Shown: positions 37,720 through 46,557, numbered from the stretch's first letter. The stretch: 64,000 bases of DNA from Oerskovia sp042887685 (GCF_042887685.1 NZ_JBHVOS010000004.1:124001-188000); one strand, 5' to 3'. Notes: generated by a model from the letters alone, not told the origin. Numbers and translations: made by a program.

Positions 37720-37741
37720 GGCCCGGGGCCCGGGGCCCGGG
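37720..37741. repeat. Short GGCCCGG tandem repeat
   Basis: About three copies of a 7-base unit (GGCCCGG) between the convergent PPOX and M16 genes. Self-complementary, so it may help terminate transcription; no further function visible. Confidence 0.5.
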
Positions 37742-37776
37742 TGGGGCCTGCCGCCCGGCACGGCCCGCGGCGCGGC

Positions 37777-39594
37777 TCATCGCCTCCCGGCGGCCCGCGC
37801 CCGGCGCCGACGCCGTGCGACGAGCCACCAGGCGAGCCCGACCGCGCCCTGGAGCAGGGCCCAGGCCCCGAGCACGGCGACCAGTGCGCTCCCCTGCGGC
37901 TCGGCGCGCAGCGTCACGAGCACCCCGAGAGCGGCCACGATGAGGAACACCTGGTTCAGGGTCTTCACGCTCTGGTCCAGGCGCTGGTCGACCCAACGGC
38001 CCAGCCTGGAGCGCTCCTTGGGCGGGGCCGGCGGGGCCGGACGTGGCTGCGGGACGTCCTGCGGGTCGCGAGCCGGGAGCGTGACGACGAGGTGCTCGGG
38101 CACCCGGGCGTCGATACCCTGAGCGACCGCAGGGGCACCCAGTCCCACGTGCAGGGTGGGTTCGACCACGACGTGGAAGCCGTCCTCCCCGATCAGGTAG
38201 CGGGCCCCGTCCGGACGCTTCGACAGCAGCTGGCACTCCTCGAAGAGGACCGTCACCGCGCCGTCCGGCGTCGTCAGGCTGACCCCCGCCAGCCCGACCA
38301 CGAGCGCGACGTCCGGGTCATCGACGCGCGGGTAGCGGATCCCCTCGACCGCGGTCTCCGACCACTGCGGCGCGACCGCGAGCCCCGCCCACTCGGCCCC
38401 CGCCCGACCGGGCACCTGCAGGAGGGCGTCGGACCAGACCTCGGTCGCGACGCGACGCAGGTCCTCGACCGTGACGGCCTCGAGCTCGGCCCTGGTCACC
38501 TCGGGGGCCTTCACCGGGTGCCGGAGGAGGACGTCGAGCGCGTACGTCGGCAACAGCTCGGACGCGAGGTCCGGTGCGTCGAACCGCTTGAGCAGCTGCG
38601 CCCGCGCCGAGTCGAGCTCCGACTGCTCGATGGTTCCCAGCCGGAGCCTCGCGACAGTGTCGATCATGCCGCCGACGACGGCGCCCTGCTGCTGGGGCAG
38701 CGCGTCGGCGTAGAGCGTCAACGTCGCGTGCGAGGCGTCGCGCCGGGAGTAGTCGGCGTCTGCGGTGTACGAGTATCCGCCCTCTTCACGCAGGTCGTGG
38801 AACAGGGCACGCGCCGCGACCTGGGCCAGGACGACCGCGGCCGCCGACCGCTCGACGACCGCGTCCAGCACCACGTTCCCGTCCTCGCCCCGGAAGAACG
38901 CTGGCGTGCGGGGCAGCGCGTCGCTCGGGGACGGGGTGGGCATGCGGGCACCGCTGGGCAGCGACAGGTCCAGCCCGTCGGGCAGCGTGCCACCCGTGAC
39001 GAACAGGACGGCGTTGTCCCGCGTGAAGTGGGTGCGCACCCAGGCTCGCACGTCGTCCTCGCCGAGCCTGCGCGCCCCCAGCTCGTCGTAGCCGGCCAGC
39101 CCGTAGGTCCGCGCACCGTACCGCCACTGGCGCATGGGCCGGAACGGCCCGCCGGCGCGCCGCTGGGCCTCGGTCCGCAGGATCTGCTTCTCGACCTCGA
39201 GCCGCTGCACCGGAAGGTCCTGGAGCGCCGCGCACACGTTGTTGAGGTAGGCGACGACGTCGTCGTCGGACCCCTGCACGTGGAAGAGCGTGTACGACTC
39301 GGCGGTCACCCCGTTGTGGTGCCCGTCGCTGAGCTGGCGCCCGTGCAGGGCCAGGTGCTCGACGAGGTGCGTGATGCCCGAGGTGGCGAGCGTCTCGTCG
39401 GCGCTCCCGACCCGGAAGAACAGGCCCGCCGTGCGCGTCCCGTCCTGCTCGGTGGACCGCGGCGCGTAGAGCACCGGGATGCCGTCGACGGTCGTGGAGC
39501 TGATGAGGTGCGCGACGGGCGCGAGCTCGTCGAGGCCGGCCGGGACCGCAGCGTCCGAGGGGTGCTGCGCTGCGGTGTCGATCTGTGCGGACAT
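37777..39594 (-). CDS. M16-family metallopeptidase with C-terminal membrane anchor
   Basis: 605 residues. The inverted zinc motif HLVEH is at 76-80 (His76, His80 as ligands, Glu79 as catalytic base), and EVEKQILRTEAQ with Glu142 as likely third ligand follows at a shorter spacing (about 62 residues) than the usual 70-77. An inactive second M16 domain follows (about 225-405, SYTADADYSRR to VEDLRRVATEVW). Then comes a region of about 100 residues that I do not recognise (GVSLTTPDGAVTVLFEE), a proline-rich linker, and two membrane helices (about 548-560 and 570-592) with an Arg-rich end. Without a signal peptide the protease should face the cytosol. The ATG at 39594 has AGAGGGA upstream. It is 11 bp behind the helical-protein gene. 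The tether is unusual for this family. Confidence 0.78.
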   Translation of the reverse strand: MSAQIDTAAQHPSDAAVPAGLDELAPVAHLISSTTVDGIPVLYAPRSTEQDGTRTAGLFFRVGSADETLATSGITHLVEHLALHGRQLSDGHHNGVTAESYTLFHVQGSDDDVVAYLNNVCAALQDLPVQRLEVEKQILRTEAQRRAGGPFRPMRQWRYGARTYGLAGYDELGARRLGEDDVRAWVRTHFTRDNAVLFVTGGTLPDGLDLSLPSGARMPTPSPSDALPRTPAFFRGEDGNVVLDAVVERSAAAVVLAQVAARALFHDLREEGGYSYTADADYSRRDASHATLTLYADALPQQQGAVVGGMIDTVARLRLGTIEQSELDSARAQLLKRFDAPDLASELLPTYALDVLLRHPVKAPEVTRAELEAVTVEDLRRVATEVWSDALLQVPGRAGAEWAGLAVAPQWSETAVEGIRYPRVDDPDVALVVGLAGVSLTTPDGAVTVLFEECQLLSKRPDGARYLIGEDGFHVVVEPTLHVGLGAPAVAQGIDARVPEHLVVTLPARDPQDVPQPRPAPPAPPKERSRLGRWVDQRLDQSVKTLNQVFLIVAALGVLVTLRAEPQGSALVAVLGAWALLQGAVGLAWWLVARRRRRARAAGRR

Positions 39595-39605
39595 GTCGAT
39601 CCCTC

Positions 39606-40565
39606 TCAGCCCGCGGCCTGGACGGCGTCGCGGTGGTAGGTGAAGAAGGCGACCGGATCGCCCACGTAGTCCCAGGGCGCGCCCGAGGCCCGGTTGCCGA
39701 TCGCGCGCAGGTGCGGCTCCGCGTCCTGCGTGTGCTCGCCGAGCAGGAACGCCAGCGCGAACGCGTTGTGCGCACCCACGCTCCGGAAGTCCTCACGGTG
39801 CTCGGGGTGCAGGACCGACCGGGCGGCGGCCCGGCGCAGGTCGTCCCTGACAGCCGGGCTCTTCATGTACCGCTCGTCCTCCTGCGCGGGCAGCTCCGCC
39901 CAGTGCTCGATGTGCGCGAGCGCGACGACGGCACCGTTCGGGGCTCCCGGCGGGGAGGAGGCCGAGCACTCGGTCGCGAACCCGTGCGCTTCCTCCCACG
40001 TGCCGCTCCACTTCGGGCACAGCTGCTGCAGGAGCGCCTTCTGCGCCGAGTAGCTGTGCGGGTCCGTCGCGGACAGGCGGGCGTACCGTCGACGCGCCTC
40101 GGAGTGGCCCAGCTCGAGTCCACGGGCCGTGGTCAGCCGCGCGTCCCATGCCGGGGCGAAGGACGGGTGCTCCGCGCAGACCTCGACGAGGATCCGCTCG
40201 GCCCGCCGCAGCCAGTCGTGGAACTGGGCGAACTGGTCGCCCGACACGTGCTCCGCACGGGCGCTGCTGCGGATCTCCCACCCGATCCGCACGTACCGCT
40301 CGGCCAGGAGCGTGCGGATCGTCGGGTCGTGCGGCTCGTCGGACAGTGCCCGCTCGAGCTTCTCCTCGACTCCCGGCACGTCGGCGACCGTGGCGAGCGC
40401 GAAGTCCCGGTCCCGAGGGCTCATCCCTTCCAGGTGCGCGGTGACTGCGGCCCAGTCGCCCGTGGCGGCCACGGCCTGCAACGCGGCGATCTCCGGATGC
40501 GTCTCAGCGGTCTTGAACAGCGGGGGCACCGGCGGCGGCGCCGCGCTCGACCTCTTCCTGGGCAT
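39606..40565 (-). CDS. Unknown helical (TPR-like) protein, partner of M16 peptidase
   Basis: I do not recognise it with confidence. The 319 residues are mostly alpha-helical by pattern. DWAAVTAHLEGMSPRDRDFAL, then TIRTLLAERYVRIGWEIRSS and FHDWLRRAERILVEVCAEH look like successive helix pairs. A later SYSAQKALLQQLCPKWSGTWEEA and the HREDFRSVGAHNAFALAFLL block look conserved. It slightly recalls DUF4034-type proteins (weak, from memory). No membrane segment or signal. ATG 40565 has GAGGAA before it. It is the first gene of the pair. A TATCTT -10 candidate (minus, 40637-40642) is preceded by two GCGAAAC copies 9 bp apart (40647-40662). Confidence 0.55.
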   Translation of the reverse strand: MPRKRSSAAPPPVPPLFKTAETHPEIAALQAVAATGDWAAVTAHLEGMSPRDRDFALATVADVPGVEEKLERALSDEPHDPTIRTLLAERYVRIGWEIRSSARAEHVSGDQFAQFHDWLRRAERILVEVCAEHPSFAPAWDARLTTARGLELGHSEARRRYARLSATDPHSYSAQKALLQQLCPKWSGTWEEAHGFATECSASSPPGAPNGAVVALAHIEHWAELPAQEDERYMKSPAVRDDLRRAAARSVLHPEHREDFRSVGAHNAFALAFLLGEHTQDAEPHLRAIGNRASGAPWDYVGDPVAFFTYHRDAVQAAG

Positions 40566-40671
40566 GGGGGTTTCCTCGGCCGATCACGGGGGCACCGGCG
40601 AGGCATCGGCATCCGCGCCATGGTGTGACTGGCCGCAAGATAGCAGGTTTCGCCCGTTTCGCGAGGCGGGA

Positions 40672-41796
40672 TCAGAAGAGGGGCTGGGGGGTGCTCACGG
40701 ATTCACCCGGTCGGGCTGCACCGGGCCCAGGTCGTCGACGTCCGACCAGGCTTCCGACCGGGTAGTCGCCCTCGTCGTGAGAGGTTCCGCCGTCCGGGTG
40801 CCCTGCGGTCCGGGCGTGGCCCGACGTGCGCGCCTGGGCACGGTGCCCGGCGCTCTCGAAGCCGCGCTCGACGAGCAGCGGGCGCACCCGGTCCCACAGC
40901 CAGTCGCGGTAGGCGCGGCTCGCGTACGCCCCGCCGGCGTAGACGCGTTCGTAGCCCGCGACCCGCCCGGGGTGGTCGCGGCGCAGCCAGGCCATGAACC
41001 ACTCGCGGGTGCCGGGCTTGAGGAACAGCGGGAGCACCGTGGCGCCCGTCGCCCCCGCCTCGTGGACCGCGTCGAGCAGGCGCGTGAGGTGGTCGGTCGA
41101 GTCCGTGAGCCACGGCAGCACGGGCGCGATCATGACCCCGCACGGCAGCCCGGCCGCCCGGGCGGCGCGGACGAGGTCGAGGCGGGCGCGCGGCGTGGGC
41201 GTCCCGGGCTCGACGGCCTGCTGGAGGTCCTCGTCGACGAACGCCAGCGAGACCCCGATGCCGACGTCGACGCGCTCGGCCGCCTGCGTCAGGCGCGGCA
41301 GGTCCCGGCGCAGGAGCGTGCCCTTGGTGAGGATCGAGAACGGCGTGCGCGAGGCCTCGAGGGCGTCGATGATCCCGGGCATGAGCCGGTAGCGCCCCTC
41401 GGCACGCTGGTAGGGGTCGGTGTTGGTGCCGAGCGCGACCGCGTCGCCCGCCCAGGACGGCTTGGCGACCTCGGCACGCAGCACCTCGGCGACGTTCATC
41501 TTCACGACGATCTGGCTGTCGAAGTCCTCGCCGGGGTTCATGTCGAGGTAGCGGTGCGAGGGGCGGGCAAAGCAATAGCTGCACGCATGGGAGCATCCGC
41601 GGTACGGGTTGATCGTCCAGGTGAACGGCATGCGGGACTCCCCAGGCACCTTGGACAGCGCGCTCTTGGCCAGCACCTCGTGGAACGTGACACCGGCGAA
41701 CTCCGGCGTGCGCACGGTCCGCACCAGCCCTGCCATGCGCCCGAGCCCGGGCAGCGCGCCGTCGTCCGCCGTGATCGCCTGCCCGTCCCACCTCAT
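40672..41796 (-). CDS. Radical SAM protein of the Rv2578c type
   Basis: Iron-sulfur enzyme that uses S-adenosylmethionine. The CX3CX2C cluster motif is CSHACSYC (Cys68, Cys72, Cys75), preceded by INPYRGC. GTNTDPYQRAEGRYRLM and FSILTKGTLLRRDL are the further conserved blocks of the SPL-like/Rv2578c group, whose members show distant similarity to spore photoproduct lyase. The reaction is not known. I choose the ATG at 41796 (MRWDGQAI, family start) over the upstream frame at 41814 because an SOS box ends 9 bp before it. 374 residues with a variable, Gly/Arg-rich tail. SOS control points to a DNA-damage role. Confidence 0.88.
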   Translation of the reverse strand: MRWDGQAITADDGALPGLGRMAGLVRTVRTPEFAGVTFHEVLAKSALSKVPGESRMPFTWTINPYRGCSHACSYCFARPSHRYLDMNPGEDFDSQIVVKMNVAEVLRAEVAKPSWAGDAVALGTNTDPYQRAEGRYRLMPGIIDALEASRTPFSILTKGTLLRRDLPRLTQAAERVDVGIGVSLAFVDEDLQQAVEPGTPTPRARLDLVRAARAAGLPCGVMIAPVLPWLTDSTDHLTRLLDAVHEAGATGATVLPLFLKPGTREWFMAWLRRDHPGRVAGYERVYAGGAYASRAYRDWLWDRVRPLLVERGFESAGHRAQARTSGHARTAGHPDGGTSHDEGDYPVGSLVGRRRPGPGAARPGESVSTPQPLF

Positions 41797-41804
41797 GGCA
41801 TCAT

Positions 41805-41820
41805 TCGAACACATGTTCGA
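41805..41820 (-). promoter_or_regulatory. LexA (SOS) box
   Basis: TCGAAC-ACAT-GTTCGA is a perfect 16-base inverted repeat with the central four bases expected for LexA (CGAACRNRYGTTYG; actinobacterial TCGAACN4GTTCGA). It lies just before the radical SAM gene and would cover its promoter. The gap to the convergently oriented end of the neighbour (XRE gene, stop at 41868) leaves only this gene as target. Confidence 0.85.
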
Positions 41821-41867
41821 TCATGTTGTCGACGCCGTCGGCGACGACGAGTGCCGTCACACGCCCG

Positions 41868-42803
41868 TCACACGCCCGTCGCCCGGTCGGCGACCGACCC
41901 GTCGGGCGCGCCCGCCGCACCGGCCACCTCGGCAACCGCGTCGGCGTCGCGGGTCGCCGCGAGAGACGCCAGCAGCGCGAGGGCGTCCGCCGCGGGGCTC
42001 CCCGGGGCCGCGCTGTACGCGACCAGGGCCAGTCCCGGCTCCTGGGCGAGCTCCATGACGTCGTAGTCGAGGGCAAGGACACCGACGTCGGGGTGGCGCA
42101 TGCGCTTGAGACCCGCGCGGTGCACGCGGACGTCCCGGGTCGCCCACAGCTCGCGGAAGCGCTCGGAGCGCGTCGAGAGCTCCCCGACGAGGTCGCTGAG
42201 CGCCTTGTCGTACGGGTTGCGTCCCGCCGCACCGTGCAGCGCGGCCACCACGGCGCGCGAGACGTCGTCCCAGTCGACGTAGTAGCGGCGCGCCGCAGGG
42301 TCGAGGAACGCGAACCGGGCCGTGTTGGGAGCGGTGCCGGTCGCGCGCGCGAAGTCGTGGACCGGGGCGTGCAGCTCGCGGGCCAGCGCGTTGGTCGCGA
42401 CGATGTCGCGACGGCTGTCCGTCACGTACGCGGGCGTCGCCGTCATCGAGTCCAGGACCCGCTGCACCGACACCGGGACCGACGCGGCGCGCGCCGGCTC
42501 CCGGCGCCTGCGCGCCGGCCGGTTGGCGGCGTGCGCCAGATGGCGCAGGTGCAGCGTCTCGGCCTCGTCGAGCCGCAGGGCCGCCGCGAGCGCGTCGAGC
42601 ACCGCGTCCGACGCCCCGGCCAGGTTCCCCCGCTCGAGCCGCGCGTAGTACTCGGACGAGACGCCCGCGAGCACCGCGACCTCGTCACGGCGCAGCCCGG
42701 GCACCCGGCGCCGCCCCGTGCTCGGGGGCAGGCCCACCTCGGCCGGCGACAGCCGGGCACGGCGGCTGGACAAGAACTCGCGCACCTCGTCTCGTGGGTC
42801 CAT
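41868..42803 (-). CDS. XRE-family regulator with MmyB-like ligand domain
   Basis: DNA-binding regulator of 311 residues. The helix-turn-helix lies at about 30-75, with VPGLRRDEVAVLAGVSSEYYARLERG (quoted in part as RRDEVAVLAGVSSEYYARLE) typical of the MmyB/MLTR group. The C-terminal domain (about 100-300), with TDSRRDIVATNALARELH, NTARFAFLDPAARRYYVDWD and HPDVGVLALDYDVMEL, is the ligand-sensing MmyB-like part. ATG 42803; a longer open frame upstream is not conserved. It is divergent from the dehydrogenase-aldo/keto reductase pair and probably represses it. Confidence 0.85.
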   Translation of the reverse strand: MDPRDEVREFLSSRRARLSPAEVGLPPSTGRRRVPGLRRDEVAVLAGVSSEYYARLERGNLAGASDAVLDALAAALRLDEAETLHLRHLAHAANRPARRRREPARAASVPVSVQRVLDSMTATPAYVTDSRRDIVATNALARELHAPVHDFARATGTAPNTARFAFLDPAARRYYVDWDDVSRAVVAALHGAAGRNPYDKALSDLVGELSTRSERFRELWATRDVRVHRAGLKRMRHPDVGVLALDYDVMELAQEPGLALVAYSAAPGSPAADALALLASLAATRDADAVAEVAGAAGAPDGSVADRATGV

Positions 42804-42919
42804 GCCCTCGAGCCTACGAGCCGCGCCCCGTCCCAGCCACGCACTGCCAGTACACCCTTCGACAGGGCGTTCCACCCTCGTCCGGGCGATGGTGGAGTAG
42901 GTGACGAGCCACGGACCGA

Positions 42920-42933
42920 CCGGTGGCCACCGG
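42920..42933. promoter_or_regulatory. Palindrome upstream of the dehydrogenase gene
   Basis: CCGGTGGCCACCGG is a perfect 14-bp palindrome 19 bp before the dehydrogenase ATG, in the divergent region with the XRE regulator. Candidate operator; other operators could exist, for example ACTG-C-CAGT near 42843-42851. Confidence 0.4.
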
Positions 42934-42952
42934 GACGAGAGGGACCTGACCC

Positions 42953-43999
42953 ATGCGAGCGACGTTCTTGTACGGCACGGGAGACATCAGGGTCGAGGAG
43001 GTCCCCGACCCCGCGATCCAGGAGCCCACCGACGCCCTCGTGCGGGTCGTGCGGGCGTGCGTGTGCGGCTCCGACCTGCACCGCTACCACGACTTCCCGC
43101 CGACCGACCGCGGCCGACCCATGGGCCACGAGCTCCTCGGCGTCGTCGAGGACGTCGGGGCGGACGTGAGCTCCGTCCGCCCCGGCGACCTCGTGATCTG
43201 CCCGTTCACCATCCAGGACAACACGTGCGTCTACTGCCGCGAGGGCATGCAGACCTCGTGCGTGCACGGCCAGTTCTTCGGGACCGGCGGCGTCGGCGGG
43301 GCGCAGGCCGAGGCCGTGCGCATCCCCCTCGCCGACGGCACCCTCGTCCGGACGGGCACGGCGCTCGCGGACACCGACGAGGCGTTGCTCGACTCGTTCC
43401 TGTCGCTCTCCGACGTCTTCCTGACCGGGCACCACGCCGCGCACATGGGCCGCGTCGGGCCCGGGCGGACCGTCACGGTGATCGGGGACGGCGCCGTCGG
43501 GCTGAGCGCGGTACTCGCCTCGCGCCGGCTCGGTGCCGAGCGCGTGGTCCTCATGGGGCGTCACACCGACCGCACCGACCTGGGCATCGAGCTCGGCGCG
43601 ACCGACGTCGTCGCCGAGCGGGGGGAAGAAGGCGTCGCGCGGGTCCGAGACCTCACCGACGGGCAGGGCACCCACGTCGTGATCGAGGCCGTCGGGCACA
43701 TGCCCGCCTACCAGCAGGCGTTCGGGGTCGTGCGGGTCGGCGGCGTCATCTCCCGGGTGGGCGTCCCGCAGTACGAGGACGCGCCCGTCGGGTGGGGGTC
43801 CCTGTTCGGGCGGAACATCACGCTCACGGGCGGCCCCGCCCCCGTGCGGGCCTACATCGAGGACGCCCTGGCCGACGTGCTGGCCGGGCGCATCGATCCC
43901 GGCAGGGTGTTCGACCGGACCCTGCCGCTCGACGACGTCGCCGAGGCCTACCGCCTCATGGACGCCCGCGAGGCCCTCAAGGTCGTGGTCCTGCCGTGA
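42953..43999 (+). CDS. Zinc-dependent alcohol dehydrogenase family protein
   Basis: Medium-chain dehydrogenase of 348 residues. The GroES-like domain carries catalytic-zinc candidates Cys38 and His59 (GHE at 58-60), with a cysteine-rich lobe around CVYCREGMQTSC. The NAD(P)-binding GDGAVGLSAVLAS is at about 165-180 and LTGGPAPVRAYIE follows later. ATG 42953 has GAGAGGGA upstream. The substrate is unknown. It is 106 bp before the aldo-keto reductase, and both face away from the XRE regulator, so a common regulon is likely. Confidence 0.88.
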   Translation: MRATFLYGTGDIRVEEVPDPAIQEPTDALVRVVRACVCGSDLHRYHDFPPTDRGRPMGHELLGVVEDVGADVSSVRPGDLVICPFTIQDNTCVYCREGMQTSCVHGQFFGTGGVGGAQAEAVRIPLADGTLVRTGTALADTDEALLDSFLSLSDVFLTGHHAAHMGRVGPGRTVTVIGDGAVGLSAVLASRRLGAERVVLMGRHTDRTDLGIELGATDVVAERGEEGVARVRDLTDGQGTHVVIEAVGHMPAYQQAFGVVRVGGVISRVGVPQYEDAPVGWGSLFGRNITLTGGPAPVRAYIEDALADVLAGRIDPGRVFDRTLPLDDVAEAYRLMDAREALKVVVLP

Positions 44000-44105
44000 G
44001 CAGGTGCCCCTGCGCGCCGCGGCCGCCTCCGCCCGACGAGATCACCACGGCCGACCGTCCGGACCGCCCGTCCGCACGACGAGAACTCCTGAGGAGCACC
44101 ATCAC

Positions 44106-44996
44106 ATGACCACCCCCGCAGCACCGACCCTCACCCTGAACAACGGCGTCACGATGCCCGCCCTCGGCTTCGGCGTCTTCCAGACCGCGCCCGAGGAGAC
44201 GATCTCCTCGGTCGCGACCGCCCTGGAGACCGGCTACCGGCTCGTGGACACCGCCGCGGCCTACGGCAACGAGCGCGAGGTCGGCCGGGCGATCGCCGAG
44301 TCCGGCCTCGACCGCGGAAAGGTCTTCGTCGAGACCAAGGTCTGGATCAGCGACTACGGCTACGAGTCGACCCTGCACGCGTTCGACAAGTCGGCCGGCA
44401 AGCTCGGCGTCGAGCAGATCGACCTGCTCCTGCTGCACCAGCCGCTGCCGTCCCGGTTCGACCTCACCCTCGAGGCCTACCGCGCCCTGGAGACCCTGCT
44501 CGCCGACGGCAGGGTCCGGGCGATCGGCGTGAGCAACTTCATGCCCGAGCACCTCGACCGGCTGCTGGGGACCGCGAGCGTCGTCCCGGCCGTCAACCAG
44601 GTCGAGGTCCACCCGTACTTCCAGCAGCGTGAGCTCCAGGCGGCGGACTCGGCCCGCGGCATCCTGACCCAGGCCTGGTCACCCATCGGCGGCATCACGT
44701 CCTACCGCGAGGGTGGCGCGCGCACGTTCGACGACCCCGAGATCCTCGCGATCGCCGAGGCGCACGGGAAGTCGGCCGCGCAGGTCATGCTCCGCTGGCA
44801 CCTCCAGGAGGGGCGCTCCGCGATCCCCAAGTCGACCAGGCCGGCCCGCATCGCCGAGAACTTCGACGTGGCCGACTTCGCGCTCACGGACGCAGAGCTC
44901 GCCGCGATCGACGCGCTCGACCAGGGTGTGCGCCGCGGCCCCGACCCGGCCGACATCACCCTGGAGGCCTTCGGCAGGGAGATCCCCGAGGCGTGA
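44106..44996 (+). CDS. Aldo/keto reductase
   Basis: NADPH-dependent carbonyl reductase of 296 residues with a TIM barrel. LNNGVTMPALGFGVFQ opens the barrel; DTAAAYGNEREVG (Tyr of the tetrad near 55), VETKVWISDYGYE (Lys) and LLLHQPLPSRFD (His) give the catalytic tetrad; AIGVSNF and IPKSTRPARIAENFDV close it. ATG 44106 has TGAGGAG before it. Probably a general aldehyde/ketone detoxifier or reductive partner of the upstream dehydrogenase. Confidence 0.9.
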   Translation: MTTPAAPTLTLNNGVTMPALGFGVFQTAPEETISSVATALETGYRLVDTAAAYGNEREVGRAIAESGLDRGKVFVETKVWISDYGYESTLHAFDKSAGKLGVEQIDLLLLHQPLPSRFDLTLEAYRALETLLADGRVRAIGVSNFMPEHLDRLLGTASVVPAVNQVEVHPYFQQRELQAADSARGILTQAWSPIGGITSYREGGARTFDDPEILAIAEAHGKSAAQVMLRWHLQEGRSAIPKSTRPARIAENFDVADFALTDAELAAIDALDQGVRRGPDPADITLEAFGREIPEA

Positions 44997-45024
44997 GCGC
45001 GCCCTGACGTGCACCCGGTAGGAC

Positions 45025-45063
45025 GCGTGAGGCCCGGCAGGGCTCCCCTGCCGGGCCTCACGC
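45025..45063. terminator. Bidirectional terminator, AKR / hisS
   Basis: Perfect 18-bp arms (45025-45042 and 45046-45063) with a 3-base loop CTC, between the convergent aldo/keto reductase and hisS. No T-tract on either side. Confidence 0.8.
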
Positions 45064-45095
45064 ACGTCCTCCGGGTCAGCGCCCGGGCGGCATGC

Positions 45096-46490
45096 TCACT
45101 CCCCCGCGGGCACCACGCGCGGCCACAGGTCCTCCGCGGCAGGGGTCCACACCGACGGGTCCGCGGCGACCTGCTCGCCCGAGCGGATGTCCTTGACCTG
45201 GTGCGGCACGACCTCGCCGTCCGCGCCGATCCCCGCAGGGAACCACACGAACGGGATGCCGCGACGGTCCGCGAACTTGATCTGCTTGCCGAACTTCGCC
45301 GCGCTCGGTGCGACCTCGACCGGGATGCCGCGCGAGCGCAGCGCCACCGCGACCGCGTCCGACGCAGCCCGCGTCTCCTCGCTCGTCACCGCGACCACGA
45401 CGGCGCTCGGCACCGACCGCGTCGAGCGGACCAGGCCCGCGCTCAGCAGCCGCGAGACCAGGCGGGAGACCCCGATCGACAGACCCACGCCCGGGTAGGT
45501 GTTCGCACCGTCCGAGGCCAGGGTGTCGTAGCGACCTCCCGAGCAGATCGACCCGAGCTGCTCGTGCCCCACCAGGACCGTCTCGTACACCGACCCCGTG
45601 TAGTAGTCCAGACCGCGCGCGATCTTCAGGTCCGCGACCACGACGCCCGGCGCCCGCACGGCCGCCGCGTCGATCAGCGCCGAAAGCTCTCCCAGCCCCT
45701 CCTCGAGCAGCTCCGACGTCACGCCGTGCTCGCCCGCGAGCGCCCGCACCCGCTCCGCGACGGTCGCGTCCGATCCGGAGATCGCCGCGAGCGCCAGGCA
45801 CGCGGCCGCCTGCTCGGGCGTCGCCCCCGTCTCGGCGACCAGCAGCGCCGCGACCTTGTCCGGACCGACCTTGTCGAGCTTGTCGATGCTGCGCAGCACC
45901 CCCTCGACGTCGTCCAGGGCCAGCCCGCGGTAGAAGCCCTCGGCGACCTTGCGGTTGTTCACCAGGATGCGGACCTCGGGAACGCCGATCGAGCGCAGCT
46001 CGCCCAGCGCCTCGGCCATGACCAGGGGCAGCTCGACCTCGAAGTGGTAGGGCAGCTCACCCGCACCCACCACGTCGATGTCCGCCTGCACGAACTCGCG
46101 GAAGCGCCCGTCCTGCGGGCGCTCACCGCGCCACACCTTCTGGATCTGGTGCCGCTTGAACGGGAACGCCAGGTGCCCGGCGTTCTCCAGCACGTAGCGC
46201 GCGAACGGCACCGTCAGGTCGAAGTGCAGGCCGAGCTGCTTGTCCCCCTTGCCGCCCCGGTCCCCGTCGCCCGGCTCGGCCTCCTCCTGGAGGCGGCGCA
46301 GCACGTACACCTCCTTGGAGGTCTCGCCCTTGCGCAGCAGCTGGTCCAGGGGCTCGACGGCCCGCGTCTCGATCCCCGCGAACCCGTGGAGCTCGAACGT
46401 GCGACGCAGCGTGTCGAGCACGTGCTGCTCCACGACGCGTCCAGCAGGGAGCCATTCGGGGAAACCGGAGAGAGGTGTAGGTCGGGCCAT
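45096..46490 (-). CDS. hisS: Histidyl-tRNA synthetase
   Basis: Class II synthetase of 464 residues. Motif 1 region near SGFPEWLPAGRVVEQHVLDT, RAVEPLDQLLRKG, then FDLTVPFARYVLEN and WRGERPQDGRFREFVQADID (motif 2), and the histidine-specific ARGLDYYTGSVYE and GGRYDTL. The C-terminal anticodon domain ends with a helix-rich tail. ATG 46490; the longer frame that continues upstream is read-through. The organism uses it as the sole HisRS in the window. The terminator of the MBL gene lies between the two, so hisS has its own promoter. Confidence 0.97.
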   Translation of the reverse strand: MARPTPLSGFPEWLPAGRVVEQHVLDTLRRTFELHGFAGIETRAVEPLDQLLRKGETSKEVYVLRRLQEEAEPGDGDRGGKGDKQLGLHFDLTVPFARYVLENAGHLAFPFKRHQIQKVWRGERPQDGRFREFVQADIDVVGAGELPYHFEVELPLVMAEALGELRSIGVPEVRILVNNRKVAEGFYRGLALDDVEGVLRSIDKLDKVGPDKVAALLVAETGATPEQAAACLALAAISGSDATVAERVRALAGEHGVTSELLEEGLGELSALIDAAAVRAPGVVVADLKIARGLDYYTGSVYETVLVGHEQLGSICSGGRYDTLASDGANTYPGVGLSIGVSRLVSRLLSAGLVRSTRSVPSAVVVAVTSEETRAASDAVAVALRSRGIPVEVAPSAAKFGKQIKFADRRGIPFVWFPAGIGADGEVVPHQVKDIRSGEQVAADPSVWTPAAEDLWPRVVPAGE

Positions 46491-46557
46491 GGGACCCGAT
46501 CTTTCCAGACTCGCGAACCGAACGAGCAATCCACTCACCGCGGCGGCGTCCCCCGGC

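Noticed and set aside
44104..45094. Possible tRNA-like hairpin at the AKR-hisS junction
   Set aside because: The 18-bp stem is a simple terminator; no cloverleaf arms or TTCGA-type T loop in tRNA context.
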